From: Candidatus Zhuqueibacterota bacterium
GTDB taxonomy: Bacteria > Zhuqueibacterota > Zhuqueibacteria > Thermofontimicrobiales > Thiofontviventaceae
NCBI GenBank assembly: GCA_016931935.1
Contig: JAFGDW010000300.1
Location: forward strand, 119,274-159,029
Length of the DNA: 39,756 nt
Reading direction: 5' to 3'
In this document: positions 16,517-25,710 of the stretch, in pieces
How the letters are laid out: each line of letters opens with the position of its first letter
Position numbering within the stretch: position 1 is the stretch's first letter
Program-made: the position numbers and the translations under genes
Notes under the pieces: model-generated
The model's input: the letters and a program-made list of their open reading frames with translations, nothing else
Databases searched by the model: none
What the model was told of the DNA's origin: nothing

Positions 16517-18439
16517 TTATTCCTTGTTTTTATCTTCATCGACAACTTCAAAATCGGCTTCTTCGACATTTTTATCATCCGACCCGGAACTGCTTGCTTG
16601 TGAAGGATCAGGGCCGGCTTGTGCGCCTGGCTGAGGTCCACCGGCTTGTTGATACATCTTGCCGGACACATCATTCCAAATCGCTTCAAGCCCCTGGATT
16701 GCTGATTTAATTGTTTCAGCGTTATCCGATTTCGTCGATTCTTTCACTTTGTTAGCCGCAGCTTCCAGTTTACTCTTGGAATCCGCATCGATTTTATCAC
16801 CCATTTCTTTAATGTTCTTTTCAGTCTGATAAACCATTTGATCGGCCTGATTCCGTAAGTCAATCAATTCCCGTTTCTTCTTATCCTCAGCCGCATGAAC
16901 TTTTGCATCATTCACCATTTTGTCGATTTCTTCTTTGTTCAAGCCCGTAGAAGCTTCAATCCGAATTGATTGTTCACGATTGGTTGCCTTATCCTTTGCT
17001 GATACATTCAAAATACCATTCGCGTCAATATCAAATGTCACTTCAATCTGCGGAATACCGCGTGGTGCCGGTGGAATGCCGTCCAAATGGAAGCGTCCCA
17101 ACGTTCGGTTATCCACCGCCATTTCGCGCTCACCCTGTAAGATATGAATTTCTACAGACGGCTGATTGTCCGATGCAGTCGAAAAGATTTCCGATTTCCG
17201 CGTCGGAATTGTTGTATTTTTATCGATTAATTTTGTGAAAACGCCACCCAGGGTTTCAATCCCGAATGACAACGGTGTCACGTCGAGCAACAATACGTCG
17301 GTCACATCACCAGCAAGCACACCACCTTGAATTGCCGCACCAACGGCCACAACTTCATCCGGGTTTACGCCACGGTTTGGCTCTTTGCCAAACAGTTCCT
17401 TGGCAATTTGCTGAATTTTCGGCATTCGTGTGGAACCACCCACCAAAACAACCTCGTCAATTTCAGCGGGGGTCATGCCAGCATCTTTCATGGCCATCTT
17501 GCATGGTCCAATGGTTTTTTGAAACAGATCATCACATAGTTGTTCGAATTTCGCACGGCTGAGCGTGACATTTAAATGTTTCGGCCCGGCGTTCGTTGCT
17601 GTAATAAATGGCAAGTTGATGTCTGTTTGCGCGACCGATGACAATTCGACCTTAGCCTTTTCAGCAGCTTCCTTCAAACGTTGCAGCGCCATCGGATCTT
17701 TGGACAGATCGACTCCCTCCAGTTTCAGAAATTCATCCACCAGCCAGTCAATCACGCGCTGGTCGAAATCATCACCGCCAAGATGAGTGTCACCATTCGT
17801 AGATTTTACTTCAAACACGCCATCGCCAATCTCCAGAATGGAAATATCAAATGTACCACCACCGAGGTCAAATACGGCAATTTTTTCATCTTTTTTCTTA
17901 TCCAAACCATATGCCAGCGACGCTGCGGTTGGTTCATTAATAATTCGACGAACTGTCAGTCCGGCAATTTCACCGGCTTCCTTTGTCGCCTGACGCTGAC
18001 TATCATTAAAATAAGCCGGTACAGTAATAACAGCCTCGGTTACTTTTTGTCCCAGATAATCTTCGGCGGTCTGTTTCATTTTCTGTAGAATCATTGCCGA
18101 AATTTCCTGCGGAGAATATTCTTTATCGCCGGAGCGGACACGGGCGACACTATTTTTACCCTGAATCACTTTATATGGCACTTCATCAATTTCGGTTTTT
18201 ACTTCATCAAATCGTCGCCCCATAAAACGTTTAATCGAGTAAATTGTATTCTGTGGATTGGTAATCGCTTGTCGTTTGGCTACCTGGCCAACAAGTCGTT
18301 CGCCCTCTTTCGTAAATGCGACCACCGAAGGAGTTGTTCTCCCACCTTCTGCATTTGGTATTACAGTTGGTTCGCCACCTTCCATAACGGCTACACATGA
18401 GTTCGTCGTTCCCAAATCTATACCAATTATCTTACCCAT
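16517..18439 (-). CDS. dnaK: DnaK (Hsp70) chaperone
   Basis: 640 residues from the ATG at 18439, with AGGAGG six bases upstream; an alternative start at 18457 would place the Shine-Dalgarno inside the gene. The N-terminus [20 protein letters not shown] and the phosphate-binding segment [20 protein letters not shown] are typical. The substrate-binding domain and helical lid follow, with a linker rich in Gly, Pro, Ser and Gln and the acidic tail [15 protein letters not shown]. It is the ATP-driven cytoplasmic chaperone working with the DnaJ and GrpE of this region. It has its own unit between two hairpins. No CIRCE element is present. Confidence 0.98.
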   Translation of the reverse strand: MGKIIGIDLGTTNSCVAVMEGGEPTVIPNAEGGRTTPSVVAFTKEGERLVGQVAKRQAITNPQNTIYSIKRFMGRRFDEVKTEIDEVPYKVIQGKNSVARVRSGDKEYSPQEISAMILQKMKQTAEDYLGQKVTEAVITVPAYFNDSQRQATKEAGEIAGLTVRRIINEPTAASLAYGLDKKKDEKIAVFDLGGGTFDISILEIGDGVFEVKSTNGDTHLGGDDFDQRVIDWLVDEFLKLEGVDLSKDPMALQRLKEAAEKAKVELSSVAQTDINLPFITATNAGPKHLNVTLSRAKFEQLCDDLFQKTIGPCKMAMKDAGMTPAEIDEVVLVGGSTRMPKIQQIAKELFGKEPNRGVNPDEVVAVGAAIQGGVLAGDVTDVLLLDVTPLSFGIETLGGVFTKLIDKNTTIPTRKSEIFSTASDNQPSVEIHILQGEREMAVDNRTLGRFHLDGIPPAPRGIPQIEVTFDIDANGILNVSAKDKATNREQSIRIEASTGLNKEEIDKMVNDAKVHAAEDKKKRELIDLRNQADQMVYQTEKNIKEMGDKIDADSKSKLEAAANKVKESTKSDNAETIKSAIQGLEAIWNDVSGKMYQQAGGPQPGAQAGPDPSQASSSGSDDKNVEEADFEVVDEDKNKE

Positions 18440-18503
18440 TGAAGGCCTCCTAATCAATTTTAGATGATGTTTTTCAGTTTGCTTGTGTTCGTTTTATATA
18501 ATC

Positions 18504-18541
18504 AACAGAATTTATTCGCCTGAATGAATTTCAATTCTGTT
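18504..18541. promoter_or_regulatory. Inverted repeat upstream of dnaK
   Basis: AACAGAATT (18504-18512) and AATTCTGTT (18533-18541) form perfect 9-bp arms around 20 bases that contain a further ATTC/GAAT pair. The site lies 65-102 bases upstream of the dnaK start. It could be an operator or a leader hairpin. No known heat-shock operator matches it. Confidence 0.4.
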
Positions 18542-18629
18542 GCCTAATTTTGTTATTATATAATTTTATAGATGTTTATTTTTAACTCGTGTCATTTGGT
18601 ATTTATCAAATTCCGTGCCATCAAATAAC

Positions 18630-18670
18630 AAAGCCCGTAATTTAAAGGTTTATTTAAAATTACGAGCTTT
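18630..18670 (-). terminator. Likely terminator after fmdB
   Basis: Arms at 18630-18646 and 18653-18670 (AAAGCCCGTAATT against AATTACGAGCTTT) form a long stem with one mismatch and a short loop. The T run on the minus strand is weak (CTTTGTTATTT). Position after the grpE-fmdB series and ahead of dnaK fits a terminator. Confidence 0.55.
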
Positions 18671-18718
18671 CCAACAAAACTTGGCGCTGACAGATTATCT
18701 GCCTATATGACAGGTTTT

Positions 18719-19003
18719 TTATGTCACTTTGCTGACAGCAGTGCTTTTACTCGTTTTATCCGGCTTTGAAGTTGTGGAAGTAGAACCACCGTTTTCCTTT
18801 GCTTTCGCCTTTTTGTAACTTTCACTTCGATAGTCTGTGATGTAAAACCCCGAGCCTTTAAAAAGGAATCCATTACCGGCTCCAATCAGTCTCTGTACAG
18901 GGCCGTGACACACCGGACATTCTTTTAGTGGCTCAGCCGAAATCGACTGAAATTCTTCAAATTGATGTCCACATTTATCACATCGATAATCATATGTTGG
19001 CAT
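18719..19003 (-). CDS. FmdB-family zinc-ribbon protein
   Basis: 94 residues. The N-terminus MPTYDYRCDKCGHQFEEFQS and a second pair CPVCHG form the two CxxC knuckles of the FmdB regulatory family (CxxC-CxxC_SSSS). GSGFYITDY is also conserved, followed by a Ser/Thr/Lys-rich tail with no defined fold. AGGAG lies 7 bases upstream of the ATG. The function is not established; members are small putative zinc-binding regulators. It follows the HtrA/DegP gene by 21 bases and seems to be the last gene of the grpE unit. Confidence 0.9.
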   Translation of the reverse strand: MPTYDYRCDKCGHQFEEFQSISAEPLKECPVCHGPVQRLIGAGNGFLFKGSGFYITDYRSESYKKAKAKENGGSTSTTSKPDKTSKSTAVSKVT

Positions 19004-19024
19004 ATCGAATCTCCTCTTTAACTA

Positions 19025-20569
19025 TCACTCAGCGGGCATCTTGAACGATACATAATAATGATCATTGTGCTTTTTCAATCGCATGAATACAATGTCGCCA
19101 GCTTTAATATCACCCATAATTTTGTTGAAATCCTGAACATTCTGTACCGGTTGTCGATTGATCTGTTTAATCAAATCGCCCTGACGAACGCCTTCACGAT
19201 AGGCAATGCTATTCCGTTTAATACCCGAAACTAGTACCCCTTCTTCCCCCTCATAACCTGCTTCTTTCGCGTTGGCTGAGGTCAGATTTTCGACCTGAAT
19301 TCCCAGACGTTCAGTATTACCGGGTTTAGTCTCGTTTGCTTGTGCGATATCATCCGGCCGTTCGCCCAATGTAACAGTAATTTCTTTTTCTTTTCCGTCG
19401 CGAATGATCAATAGCCGAACCTTCGAGCCCGGATCAAACGTTGCAACCTTCAATCGTAAGTCAGTCGCATTTTTGACAGGTTCATCATTAATTTTTATGA
19501 TTACATCTTCGGTTTTTACTCCGGCTTTATCAGCAGGTTCCCCATTCATGACCTGGGCAACCAATGCGCCGTTACTCGATTTTAAGTTCAGTGCTTCTGC
19601 AATATTTTCATCGACGTCCTGGGGTAACAGGCCAAGATATCCACGAACGACCCGCCCTTTATCAATCAACATCTCCATTATGCGTTGAGCCAGGTTAATC
19701 GGAATAGCAAAACCGATACCAACATTGCCACCCGATCGGGAAATGATCGCCGTATTAATACCGATCATTTCACCTCGCAAATTTACCAGCGCTCCTCCGC
19801 TATTTCCGGGATTTATCGCCGCGTCCGTCTGAATAAAATCTTCATAATCTGCCAGTCCGAATGATGACCGTCCTTTGGCGCTTATAATGCCATGCGTTAC
19901 TGTATGGTCAAGTTCTGCGGCAAACGGATTACCAATCGCGAGCACAAATTGACCGACCCGTACTTTGTCGGAATCTCCAAGCCGGACGGCTGGTAAATTT
20001 TTCTCATCAATTTTTATTACTGCAACATCTGTTTTGGAATCGGCGCCGACTATTTCAGCCGAATATTCTTTGTCATCAATTGTGATAACCTTGATCTCAT
20101 CCGCACCCTCAATCACATGATTATTTGTGAGAATATAACCATCGGCGCTCACAATCACACCGGACCCAAGACCGCTCTGTCGTAATTCTTCTTCCTCCTC
20201 CTGGTCATTTCCCCTGTCACGACGATTATCAGGTACACCAAAGAAATGACGAAACAAATCCATATCGTTGAATGGATTTATACGGCGATATTTTATAATT
20301 TTAGCACTGCTGATAGTCACCACGGAAGGCTTAACACGTTCGGCGACCTGAACAAAGGCATTATCCAATTGCTCGAGATCGATGCCCGTGCTTTGCAATG
20401 GGGGTTGGTCCGAACCAAGAACAACTGTACGCTGAGCAAGTTCTTCCGGCACATCGGATGCGAAGCCATTCAATGTCCAATTAAAATTTGAAGCGATAAT
20501 TAACCCAGCGACAATACCGATAAAAATCGCACCGATAACTGTCAGCGTAAGTTTATTTGAATTTATCAT
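19025..20569 (-). CDS. HtrA/DegP-type periplasmic serine protease (canonical triad)
   Basis: 514 residues. An N-terminal membrane anchor or uncleaved signal (VIGAIFIGIVAGLIIASNFN) leads to a trypsin-like domain with catalytic His151 (YILTNNHVIEG), Asp181 (DSKTDVAVIKID) and Ser257 (AAINPGNSGGAL). Two PDZ domains follow, starting near residues 300 and 410 (VRGYLGLLPQDV; NTERLGIQVENL). An acidic insertion DQEEEEEL sits before the protease core, in the LA-loop region. HtrA/DegP proteases degrade or refold damaged envelope proteins. It lies 15 bases after dnaJ, so an envelope protease is probably coregulated with cytoplasmic chaperones. Confidence 0.94.
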   Translation of the reverse strand: MINSNKLTLTVIGAIFIGIVAGLIIASNFNWTLNGFASDVPEELAQRTVVLGSDQPPLQSTGIDLEQLDNAFVQVAERVKPSVVTISSAKIIKYRRINPFNDMDLFRHFFGVPDNRRDRGNDQEEEEELRQSGLGSGVIVSADGYILTNNHVIEGADEIKVITIDDKEYSAEIVGADSKTDVAVIKIDEKNLPAVRLGDSDKVRVGQFVLAIGNPFAAELDHTVTHGIISAKGRSSFGLADYEDFIQTDAAINPGNSGGALVNLRGEMIGINTAIISRSGGNVGIGFAIPINLAQRIMEMLIDKGRVVRGYLGLLPQDVDENIAEALNLKSSNGALVAQVMNGEPADKAGVKTEDVIIKINDEPVKNATDLRLKVATFDPGSKVRLLIIRDGKEKEITVTLGERPDDIAQANETKPGNTERLGIQVENLTSANAKEAGYEGEEGVLVSGIKRNSIAYREGVRQGDLIKQINRQPVQNVQDFNKIMGDIKAGDIVFMRLKKHNDHYYVSFKMPAE

Positions 20570-20584
20570 AAGGATTCCTCCTGT

Positions 20585-21715
20585 TTATTTGTTTTTTTCA
20601 AATTCGTCGACAATCTTTTTTTCTTCGTCATTTAATTTTGTTCGCCTGATAACATTTATAGTAACAAATTGATCGCCGGTTCCCTTTTTGTTTGTTATAC
20701 CCAGGCCTTTTAATCGAAATGTCTTTTTATTACCCGTACGGGGAGGTATCTTAATTTCGATCTTTTTATTATAGACTGTCTTAACGCGAATTTTGGTGCC
20801 TTTTATTGCACGAATTATATCTAAAGGCACTTCACAATAAACATTATTTTTATCGCGCTTGAAAAACCGATGGGGCGTTACCCGGATTGTGACCACGATA
20901 TCCCCATTCTTTCCTGTATTGCCGATTGGATTTCCTTGCCCCCTCAATCGTAGTTTAGCGCCATCATCAATGCCGGCCGGAATAGTAACAGCTAGCTTCT
21001 TAGTGGTACGCACCTGCGATTTGCCATGACAAGTCGGACATACATCACGAATTAATTTCCCGCGTCCATAACAATTCGGACAGGTTCGATTTACTGCAAA
21101 AAAACCTTGTGAAACAGAAATGCTGCCCTGCCCTTTACATGACGGGCAGGTTTCCGGTTTTGTACCTGGTTTTGCACCCGTGCCTTTACATGTTTTACAC
21201 GCTTCTTCGCGAGTAACATTGATAATCTGCCGCCCACCTTGAATTGCCAATTCGAACGGAATCGTCAGCTCCGAAAACAAGGCAGTGCTATCCTGATACG
21301 CGGATTGTGATTGTTGCCTTCCGGCGTGGCTCCCACCAAACAAATCACCAAAAATATCGCCTAAATCAAAGCTGCCACCACCGCCAAATAAATCTTCAAA
21401 TGAAAATCCCCCTGTGCGTTTACGACCTGCACCACCGGTATGTTGACGGTATTTACCAAAATCAAAGCCGCCAAAATTGAAACCACCAGCGCCAAGCCCG
21501 CCGTATTTTCGCATTTGATCGTACTGTTTCCGTTTTTGCGGATCACTAACGACGCTGTAGGCTTCCGAAATTTCTTTAAATCGGTCTTCAGCCTGTGCAT
21601 TACCACGATTCGCATCAGGATGGTATTTTTTCGCCAGTTCGCGATAAGCCTTCTTTATTTGATCGGAGGATGCACTCTCTTCAACGCCCAGTATGTGATA
21701 ATAATCTTTTGACAT
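20585..21715 (-). CDS. dnaJ: DnaJ (Hsp40) co-chaperone
   Basis: 376 residues. The J domain has the HPD motif at residues 32-34 (KKYHPDANRG). A long Gly/Phe region (GGLGAGGFNFGGFDFG) precedes a complete zinc domain with four cysteine motifs: CKTCKGTG, CPSCKGQG, CPNCYGRG and CPTCHGKS. The C-terminal substrate-binding domains follow. All features of a class A DnaJ that delivers clients to DnaK are present. It starts 14 bases after the grpE stop, with no strong Shine-Dalgarno site, which suggests translational coupling. Confidence 0.96.
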   Translation of the reverse strand: MSKDYYHILGVEESASSDQIKKAYRELAKKYHPDANRGNAQAEDRFKEISEAYSVVSDPQKRKQYDQMRKYGGLGAGGFNFGGFDFGKYRQHTGGAGRKRTGGFSFEDLFGGGGSFDLGDIFGDLFGGSHAGRQQSQSAYQDSTALFSELTIPFELAIQGGRQIINVTREEACKTCKGTGAKPGTKPETCPSCKGQGSISVSQGFFAVNRTCPNCYGRGKLIRDVCPTCHGKSQVRTTKKLAVTIPAGIDDGAKLRLRGQGNPIGNTGKNGDIVVTIRVTPHRFFKRDKNNVYCEVPLDIIRAIKGTKIRVKTVYNKKIEIKIPPRTGNKKTFRLKGLGITNKKGTGDQFVTINVIRRTKLNDEEKKIVDEFEKNK

Positions 21716-21729
21716 ATCGTACTACTTCA

Positions 21730-22251
21730 TCAGGATTTGCGTTTCATTACTTTGACTTTTGCAGGACGTAATAATTGTTCGTTAAATAAATAACCTTTCT
21801 GTATTTCGTCCGTTACTTTATCATCGTCATCAGTTTCAGTCGGTTCAATGATGACAGCTTCATGGTATTCAGGGTTAAATTTTTCCCCGGTTGCTTCAAC
21901 AGTCTTTAAACCTTCGTTTTCTAAAATAGTCATTAGTTTTTGAAAAATTAAATTGACTCCATCTTTGTTTTCTCCGGATTCAGCCCGGAACATATGATGA
22001 AAATCGTCAATAACGGGTAATAGATTATAGATTAATTGACTTTTAGCGTACGATGAAAGTTCCGCCTTTTCTTTTTGTATCCGTTTTCGATAGTTGTCAA
22101 ATTCAGCCTGGAGTCGCTTTAACATATCAATATATTTATCACATGATTCCACTTGAGTCTCACTCTTATTCTGTTCCGCGCTTCCGTTTTCAGGTAGATA
22201 TTTCGGATCGTCTCCATTTTCGATCGGAATTTTAAATTTGTCCTTACTCAT
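21730..22251 (-). CDS. grpE: GrpE nucleotide-exchange factor
   Basis: 173 residues from the ATG at 22251, with GAGG 8 bases upstream; an open frame back to 22335 has no such site. The disordered acidic N-terminus is followed by the long coiled coil (LKRLQAEFDNYRKRIQKEKA, a GrpE hallmark), then FNPEYHEAVII and the C-terminal beta domain ending QLLRPAKVKVMKRKS. GrpE dimers release ADP from DnaK. It is the first gene of grpE-dnaJ-htrA-fmdB. Confidence 0.95.
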   Translation of the reverse strand: MSKDKFKIPIENGDDPKYLPENGSAEQNKSETQVESCDKYIDMLKRLQAEFDNYRKRIQKEKAELSSYAKSQLIYNLLPVIDDFHHMFRAESGENKDGVNLIFQKLMTILENEGLKTVEATGEKFNPEYHEAVIIEPTETDDDDKVTDEIQKGYLFNEQLLRPAKVKVMKRKS

Positions 22252-22360
22252 CTGCTGTGCCTCATAATAATTTAGTAACTTAACATCGATATTCAATCCT
22301 GAATTGAATTTGAATGCAAAATTTGTACCACTCACATAAGTTACTGTTTTTTAGAAAAGA

Positions 22361-22418
22361 ATAAATTTGAATAAAATATTTGTTGTCAAAAAAAATCAAT
22401 AACCTGTCATATTGACAG
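22361..22418 (-). promoter_or_regulatory. Candidate promoter region of the grpE unit
   Basis: A perfect -35 hexamer TTGACA lies at 22384-22389 on the minus strand, but the -10 at a suitable distance is poor (TTTATT with an 18-base spacer). A short palindrome, CTGTCATATTGACAG (22404-22418), lies just upstream and could bind a regulator. No CIRCE motif is present. The rest of the spacer 22252-22502 shows nothing else. Confidence 0.3.
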
Positions 22419-22502
22419 AACAACAAATTGCGTCAATGATGAGTAAAAAAAGGAGATTTGGAGGGGATTACCAACTTCAGTGAACGATTAATCGAGCCTC
22501 AT

Positions 22503-23975
22503 TCATTCCGGAACTTGAACAAACGCATGAAATGTTGTATCTTCACGCCGGATTTTTAAAATGACGACCTCACCCGGAGGTAACTTCGCAATTGTTTGAT
22601 AAAATTGGCCGATTCGGGAAATTGTTTCATCACCAATTTCAAACAACACATCATTCGCCTGAATATTTGCTTCATAGGCAGGTCCATACCGCTCAACATC
22701 TGTAATTAGCACGCCTGCCTGACCTGAAAGGGATAAGTCATTTATTATCTGGTTAGTTAAAGTATCCACTACCATTCCCAAATAATCGTATTTTCCTTTT
22801 TTTCGTGAAGCCGGCGGTACCATTATGGCGTACTGACGTTCGCCAAGTACAATTTCAAGTTTCTGGATTTTGCCATCTCTCAGCACTGCCAATGATACGG
22901 ATTCACCGGGATTCTTGGCAGCAATTATGCTTTGCACCGCATTCGCGCGATTTACAGCAAACTTATCCAATTTGAGTATCACATCTTTGGCTTTTAAGCC
23001 CGCCTTATACGCCGGGCCATCAATAATTACATGATCGACGAAAACACCCATTGGTTTTTTTAAGTGCAATGCACGCGCCTTTATTTCAGTAATATCCTGC
23101 ATGGAAATTCCCAAATACCCGCGAACGACCCGTCCCTTCTCAATCAGGTCTGTCATTATATCTTTAGCTAAATTGATTGGGATAGCAAATCCATAGCCCT
23201 GATTAAAGCCGTTTTCCGTGGCAATTGCTGTATTTACTCCGATAACTTCACCCTGAAGATTAATAAGCGGCCCGCCACTGTTTCCGGGATTGATTGCCGC
23301 ATCTGTCTGAATGAAATTTTCCAAACCATACGTATCGCGGATAATATTAATATCACGCCCCTTCGCGCTGATAATGCCGATAGTGACTGTCGAATTTAAC
23401 TCCAGTGGATTCCCGACAGCCATCACCCATTCACCAATTTTACACGAATCCGAATTTCCCAAGACAGCTATTGGTAAATCCATGACATCAATCTTGATCA
23501 CGGCGATTTCAGTCAACGGATCAATCCCCACCACATCCGCTTTCATTGTCCGTTTATCGGAAAGTGTCACTTCAATATCTTCTGCATTTTCCACCACATG
23601 CACATTGGTGAGAATATAACCGTTGGGCGCAATGATAATACCAGACCCGGCGCCTCGCTGGCGAAATTCACTGGGAACTGGTAAATTTCGAAAATGATCG
23701 CCAAAGAAATCGCGCATCTCTTCACTATCGAACCGTTCATTCCACAAATCTTTTGTTTGGACAACGACAGTACTATAAATACTGACAACTGTTGGAATTA
23801 CAGTATGGGCAATTTCATTTAGAACATGACTTGTGGGGAGTATGTCCGTGGCAGATTGAGCAGTTGGGGATGATGTTTTTTCATCCCCAATTAAATATGT
23901 CGGATTAAAATATGCAACCTGAAAGAGAAAGACGAACATGGCTGCAAAGCGAAAGCTGATAAAACGAGTGTTCAT
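22503..23975 (-). CDS. HtrA-like periplasmic protease with Glu in place of catalytic Asp
   Basis: 490 residues with an N-terminal signal or anchor (AAMFVFLFQVAYFNPTYLIG). The trypsin-like domain has His126 (YILTNVHVVEN) and Ser233 (AAINPGNSGGPL). The residue at the third triad position is Glu156 (DPLTEIAVIKID), encoded by GAA, where DegP-type proteases have Asp. Two PDZ domains follow (VRGYLGISMQDI; YDYLGMVVDTL). It could be a slow or conditionally active protease, a chaperone form, or fully active. It lies 25 bases after the metallopeptidase gene, in a unit apart from grpE. An AGGAG sits about 14 bases before the ATG, so the exact start is less certain. Confidence 0.9.
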   Translation of the reverse strand: MNTRFISFRFAAMFVFLFQVAYFNPTYLIGDEKTSSPTAQSATDILPTSHVLNEIAHTVIPTVVSIYSTVVVQTKDLWNERFDSEEMRDFFGDHFRNLPVPSEFRQRGAGSGIIIAPNGYILTNVHVVENAEDIEVTLSDKRTMKADVVGIDPLTEIAVIKIDVMDLPIAVLGNSDSCKIGEWVMAVGNPLELNSTVTIGIISAKGRDINIIRDTYGLENFIQTDAAINPGNSGGPLINLQGEVIGVNTAIATENGFNQGYGFAIPINLAKDIMTDLIEKGRVVRGYLGISMQDITEIKARALHLKKPMGVFVDHVIIDGPAYKAGLKAKDVILKLDKFAVNRANAVQSIIAAKNPGESVSLAVLRDGKIQKLEIVLGERQYAIMVPPASRKKGKYDYLGMVVDTLTNQIINDLSLSGQAGVLITDVERYGPAYEANIQANDVLFEIGDETISRIGQFYQTIAKLPPGEVVILKIRREDTTFHAFVQVPE

Positions 23976-24000
23976 TCTTTAAAACCGGCTCCTTTCCGGA

Positions 24001-24684
24001 TCAATCTCGGGCGCTGCGTAAAACCAATAATCGTATCAGGTGCATCAGCGCAACGGCTGCGGCGGCAACATAGGTCAACGCAGCGGCATTCAATACATTG
24101 CGTGCTGATGAAATTTCATTTCCATTTAATAATCCCCCGTTTTCCAGTTGAACCAGGGCACGGCTGCTTGCATTAAATTCAACCGGCAGAGTAACCAATT
24201 GAAAAATGACTGCGCCAGCGAAGAACCAAATGCCAATGTCCATCAATATTCCCGATCGCATAAAAAGTCCGATGATAAATAACGGCAATGCGAGATTACT
24301 ACCGAGACTGGCAACCGGAAACAGACCATGCCGCCATTGCAATGGCGCATACCCGGTATTGTGTTGAATTGCATGACCGGCTTCGTGCGCTGCAATCCCT
24401 AAGGCAGCAACCGATGATGAGCTATAAATCTCATCTGAAAGCCGCAGTGTTTTTGAGCGCGGATCGTAATGATCCGAGAGCTGGCCTGGTGTCTGTTCAA
24501 CATCAACATCGTATATATTGTTACTCCGCAAAATCTGAGTTGCGACCTGTGCACCGGTCATTCCCTTCACGGAAGGAACATTTCGATATTTTTCATACGT
24601 ATTACGCACCTTGAACTGCGCATACATGGCAAATAAAAATGCAGGTACTAACAACATTATTTCTATTGGTGAGAAATAAAACAT
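24001..24684 (-). CDS. YugP-type membrane zinc metallopeptidase
   Basis: 227 residues from the ATG at 24684, with GAGGAGG upstream. The zinc-binding motif HEAGH is in GIAAHEAGHAIQ. Membrane segments flank it (IEIMLLVPAFLFAMYAQF at the N-terminus; LALPLFIIGLFM, IWFFAGAVIFQLVTL and a C-terminal span). The sequence MTGAQVATQILRSNNIYDV and LRLSDEIYSSSSVAALGIAA match the zinc metallopeptidase_2 family of B. subtilis YugP. Its substrates are unknown, and membrane-protein quality control is a reasonable guess from the HtrA neighbour. Confidence 0.92.
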   Translation of the reverse strand: MFYFSPIEIMLLVPAFLFAMYAQFKVRNTYEKYRNVPSVKGMTGAQVATQILRSNNIYDVDVEQTPGQLSDHYDPRSKTLRLSDEIYSSSSVAALGIAAHEAGHAIQHNTGYAPLQWRHGLFPVASLGSNLALPLFIIGLFMRSGILMDIGIWFFAGAVIFQLVTLPVEFNASSRALVQLENGGLLNGNEISSARNVLNAAALTYVAAAAVALMHLIRLLVLRSARD

Positions 24685-24772
24685 AATGAACCTCCTCAAA
24701 ATTATCCGGAATTTGTTTTATTTCATTTTTACGAGTGCTAATAACCGAAGTTCCCGGTCAGTCCGCGTCTTC

Positions 24773-25687
24773 CTACCTTTCCAGGTACTTTAACAAATAT
24801 AATCTGTTACCCAATTCTTCGCTAGGCTCATACTTAATCTGGTCGACAGAACGTTCAATAATATGCATCCCAAATCCGCCTGTCTTGCGATCATTCATTG
24901 CTTGTTGTACGTCAAATTCATCCGATGGATGATATTCAAATCCTTCCCCCCAGTCGTGAATCACAACAACCAATTTTTGTTCATCATGGAAAACAGAAAC
25001 CTCGATCCAGTTTTCAGGATTTGAAAAATAAGCGTGTTCGATTACATTCAAACATGCTTCATAAATAGTGACTTTAATTTTTCCCCGCTCACGCTCATCG
25101 AATCCAATTTTTATAGCCGCATCAATAACAAAATCACATATTTCATATAGATTGTCCACTTGGCTCTGTACTTTAATTTTATCCCCCTGCATCTCTTTGG
25201 ACTGGCTGAAATCAAATCTGGAATCCGAAACATTTTGAGCCAGTGCAGCAGTTGGTTCGGTTACTACGACCGGTTCGCTGACTTTCTCATCAACGGAATT
25301 TACAAATGTCACTGGCAGAACCACAGATTCATCACCGAAATCATAGTACGCATACTCTTCTTTTTCTACAATTGAGAGATATGTTTTTGCGCTGAAGGTG
25401 ACCAGATTACTCTTCGCGGAAAGTGGTAAATTTATCATTTTTATATCACCACCAAACCGTCGCGCAACATTCGTTGCCTCTATTAATAGCGCAATGAATG
25501 TACTTGAAGGATATTTCGTATGGACCATATTCAGGATGATTTCAAAATCATCCCGCTCAAAACATTCACTCAATGTTTTATGAACCTGTGCTAAATTTGT
25601 CGGAAGTTCTGCACCGGGTCCCAACAATATTTGCACAACATCATCATTTATTCCGACCCGATCGATTGTTATTAATTGATCAGTCAT
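24773..25687 (-). CDS. STAS domain fused to RsbW-type HATPase
   Basis: 304 residues from the ATG at 25687, with GAAGG 5 bases upstream. The N-terminal third resembles a STAS anti-sigma-factor-antagonist domain (FEIILNMVHTKYPSSTFIAL, then RRFGGDIKMINL). The usual DSSG segment reads PSST, so the serines remain but the Asp and Gly are lost. A linker with VVVTEPTAA follows. The C-terminal half is a GHKL ATPase of the anti-sigma-factor serine-kinase type: N box EACLNVIEHAY, G1 box HDWGEGFE and G2 box TGGFGMHII. These domains normally sit on separate partner-switching proteins. A sigma factor or PP2C phosphatase partner is not in the window. Confidence 0.87.
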   Translation of the reverse strand: MTDQLITIDRVGINDDVVQILLGPGAELPTNLAQVHKTLSECFERDDFEIILNMVHTKYPSSTFIALLIEATNVARRFGGDIKMINLPLSAKSNLVTFSAKTYLSIVEKEEYAYYDFGDESVVLPVTFVNSVDEKVSEPVVVTEPTAALAQNVSDSRFDFSQSKEMQGDKIKVQSQVDNLYEICDFVIDAAIKIGFDERERGKIKVTIYEACLNVIEHAYFSNPENWIEVSVFHDEQKLVVVIHDWGEGFEYHPSDEFDVQQAMNDRKTGGFGMHIIERSVDQIKYEPSEELGNRLYLLKYLER

Positions 25688-25710
25688 TATTACCTTCTCA
25701 ACACATGACA

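Noticed and set aside
18695..22418. The word AACCTGTCATAT shared by the region after fmdB (minus) and the region upstream of grpE (plus)
   Set aside because: A 12-base match is expected many times by chance in 40 kb of AT-rich sequence, and the two sites differ in position and orientation relative to genes.
24733..24741. GAGTGCTAA, the right half of a CIRCE heat-shock operator, upstream of the metallopeptidase gene
   Set aside because: The matching TTAGCACTC is absent at the required 9-base spacing on either side, so it is a chance half-site.
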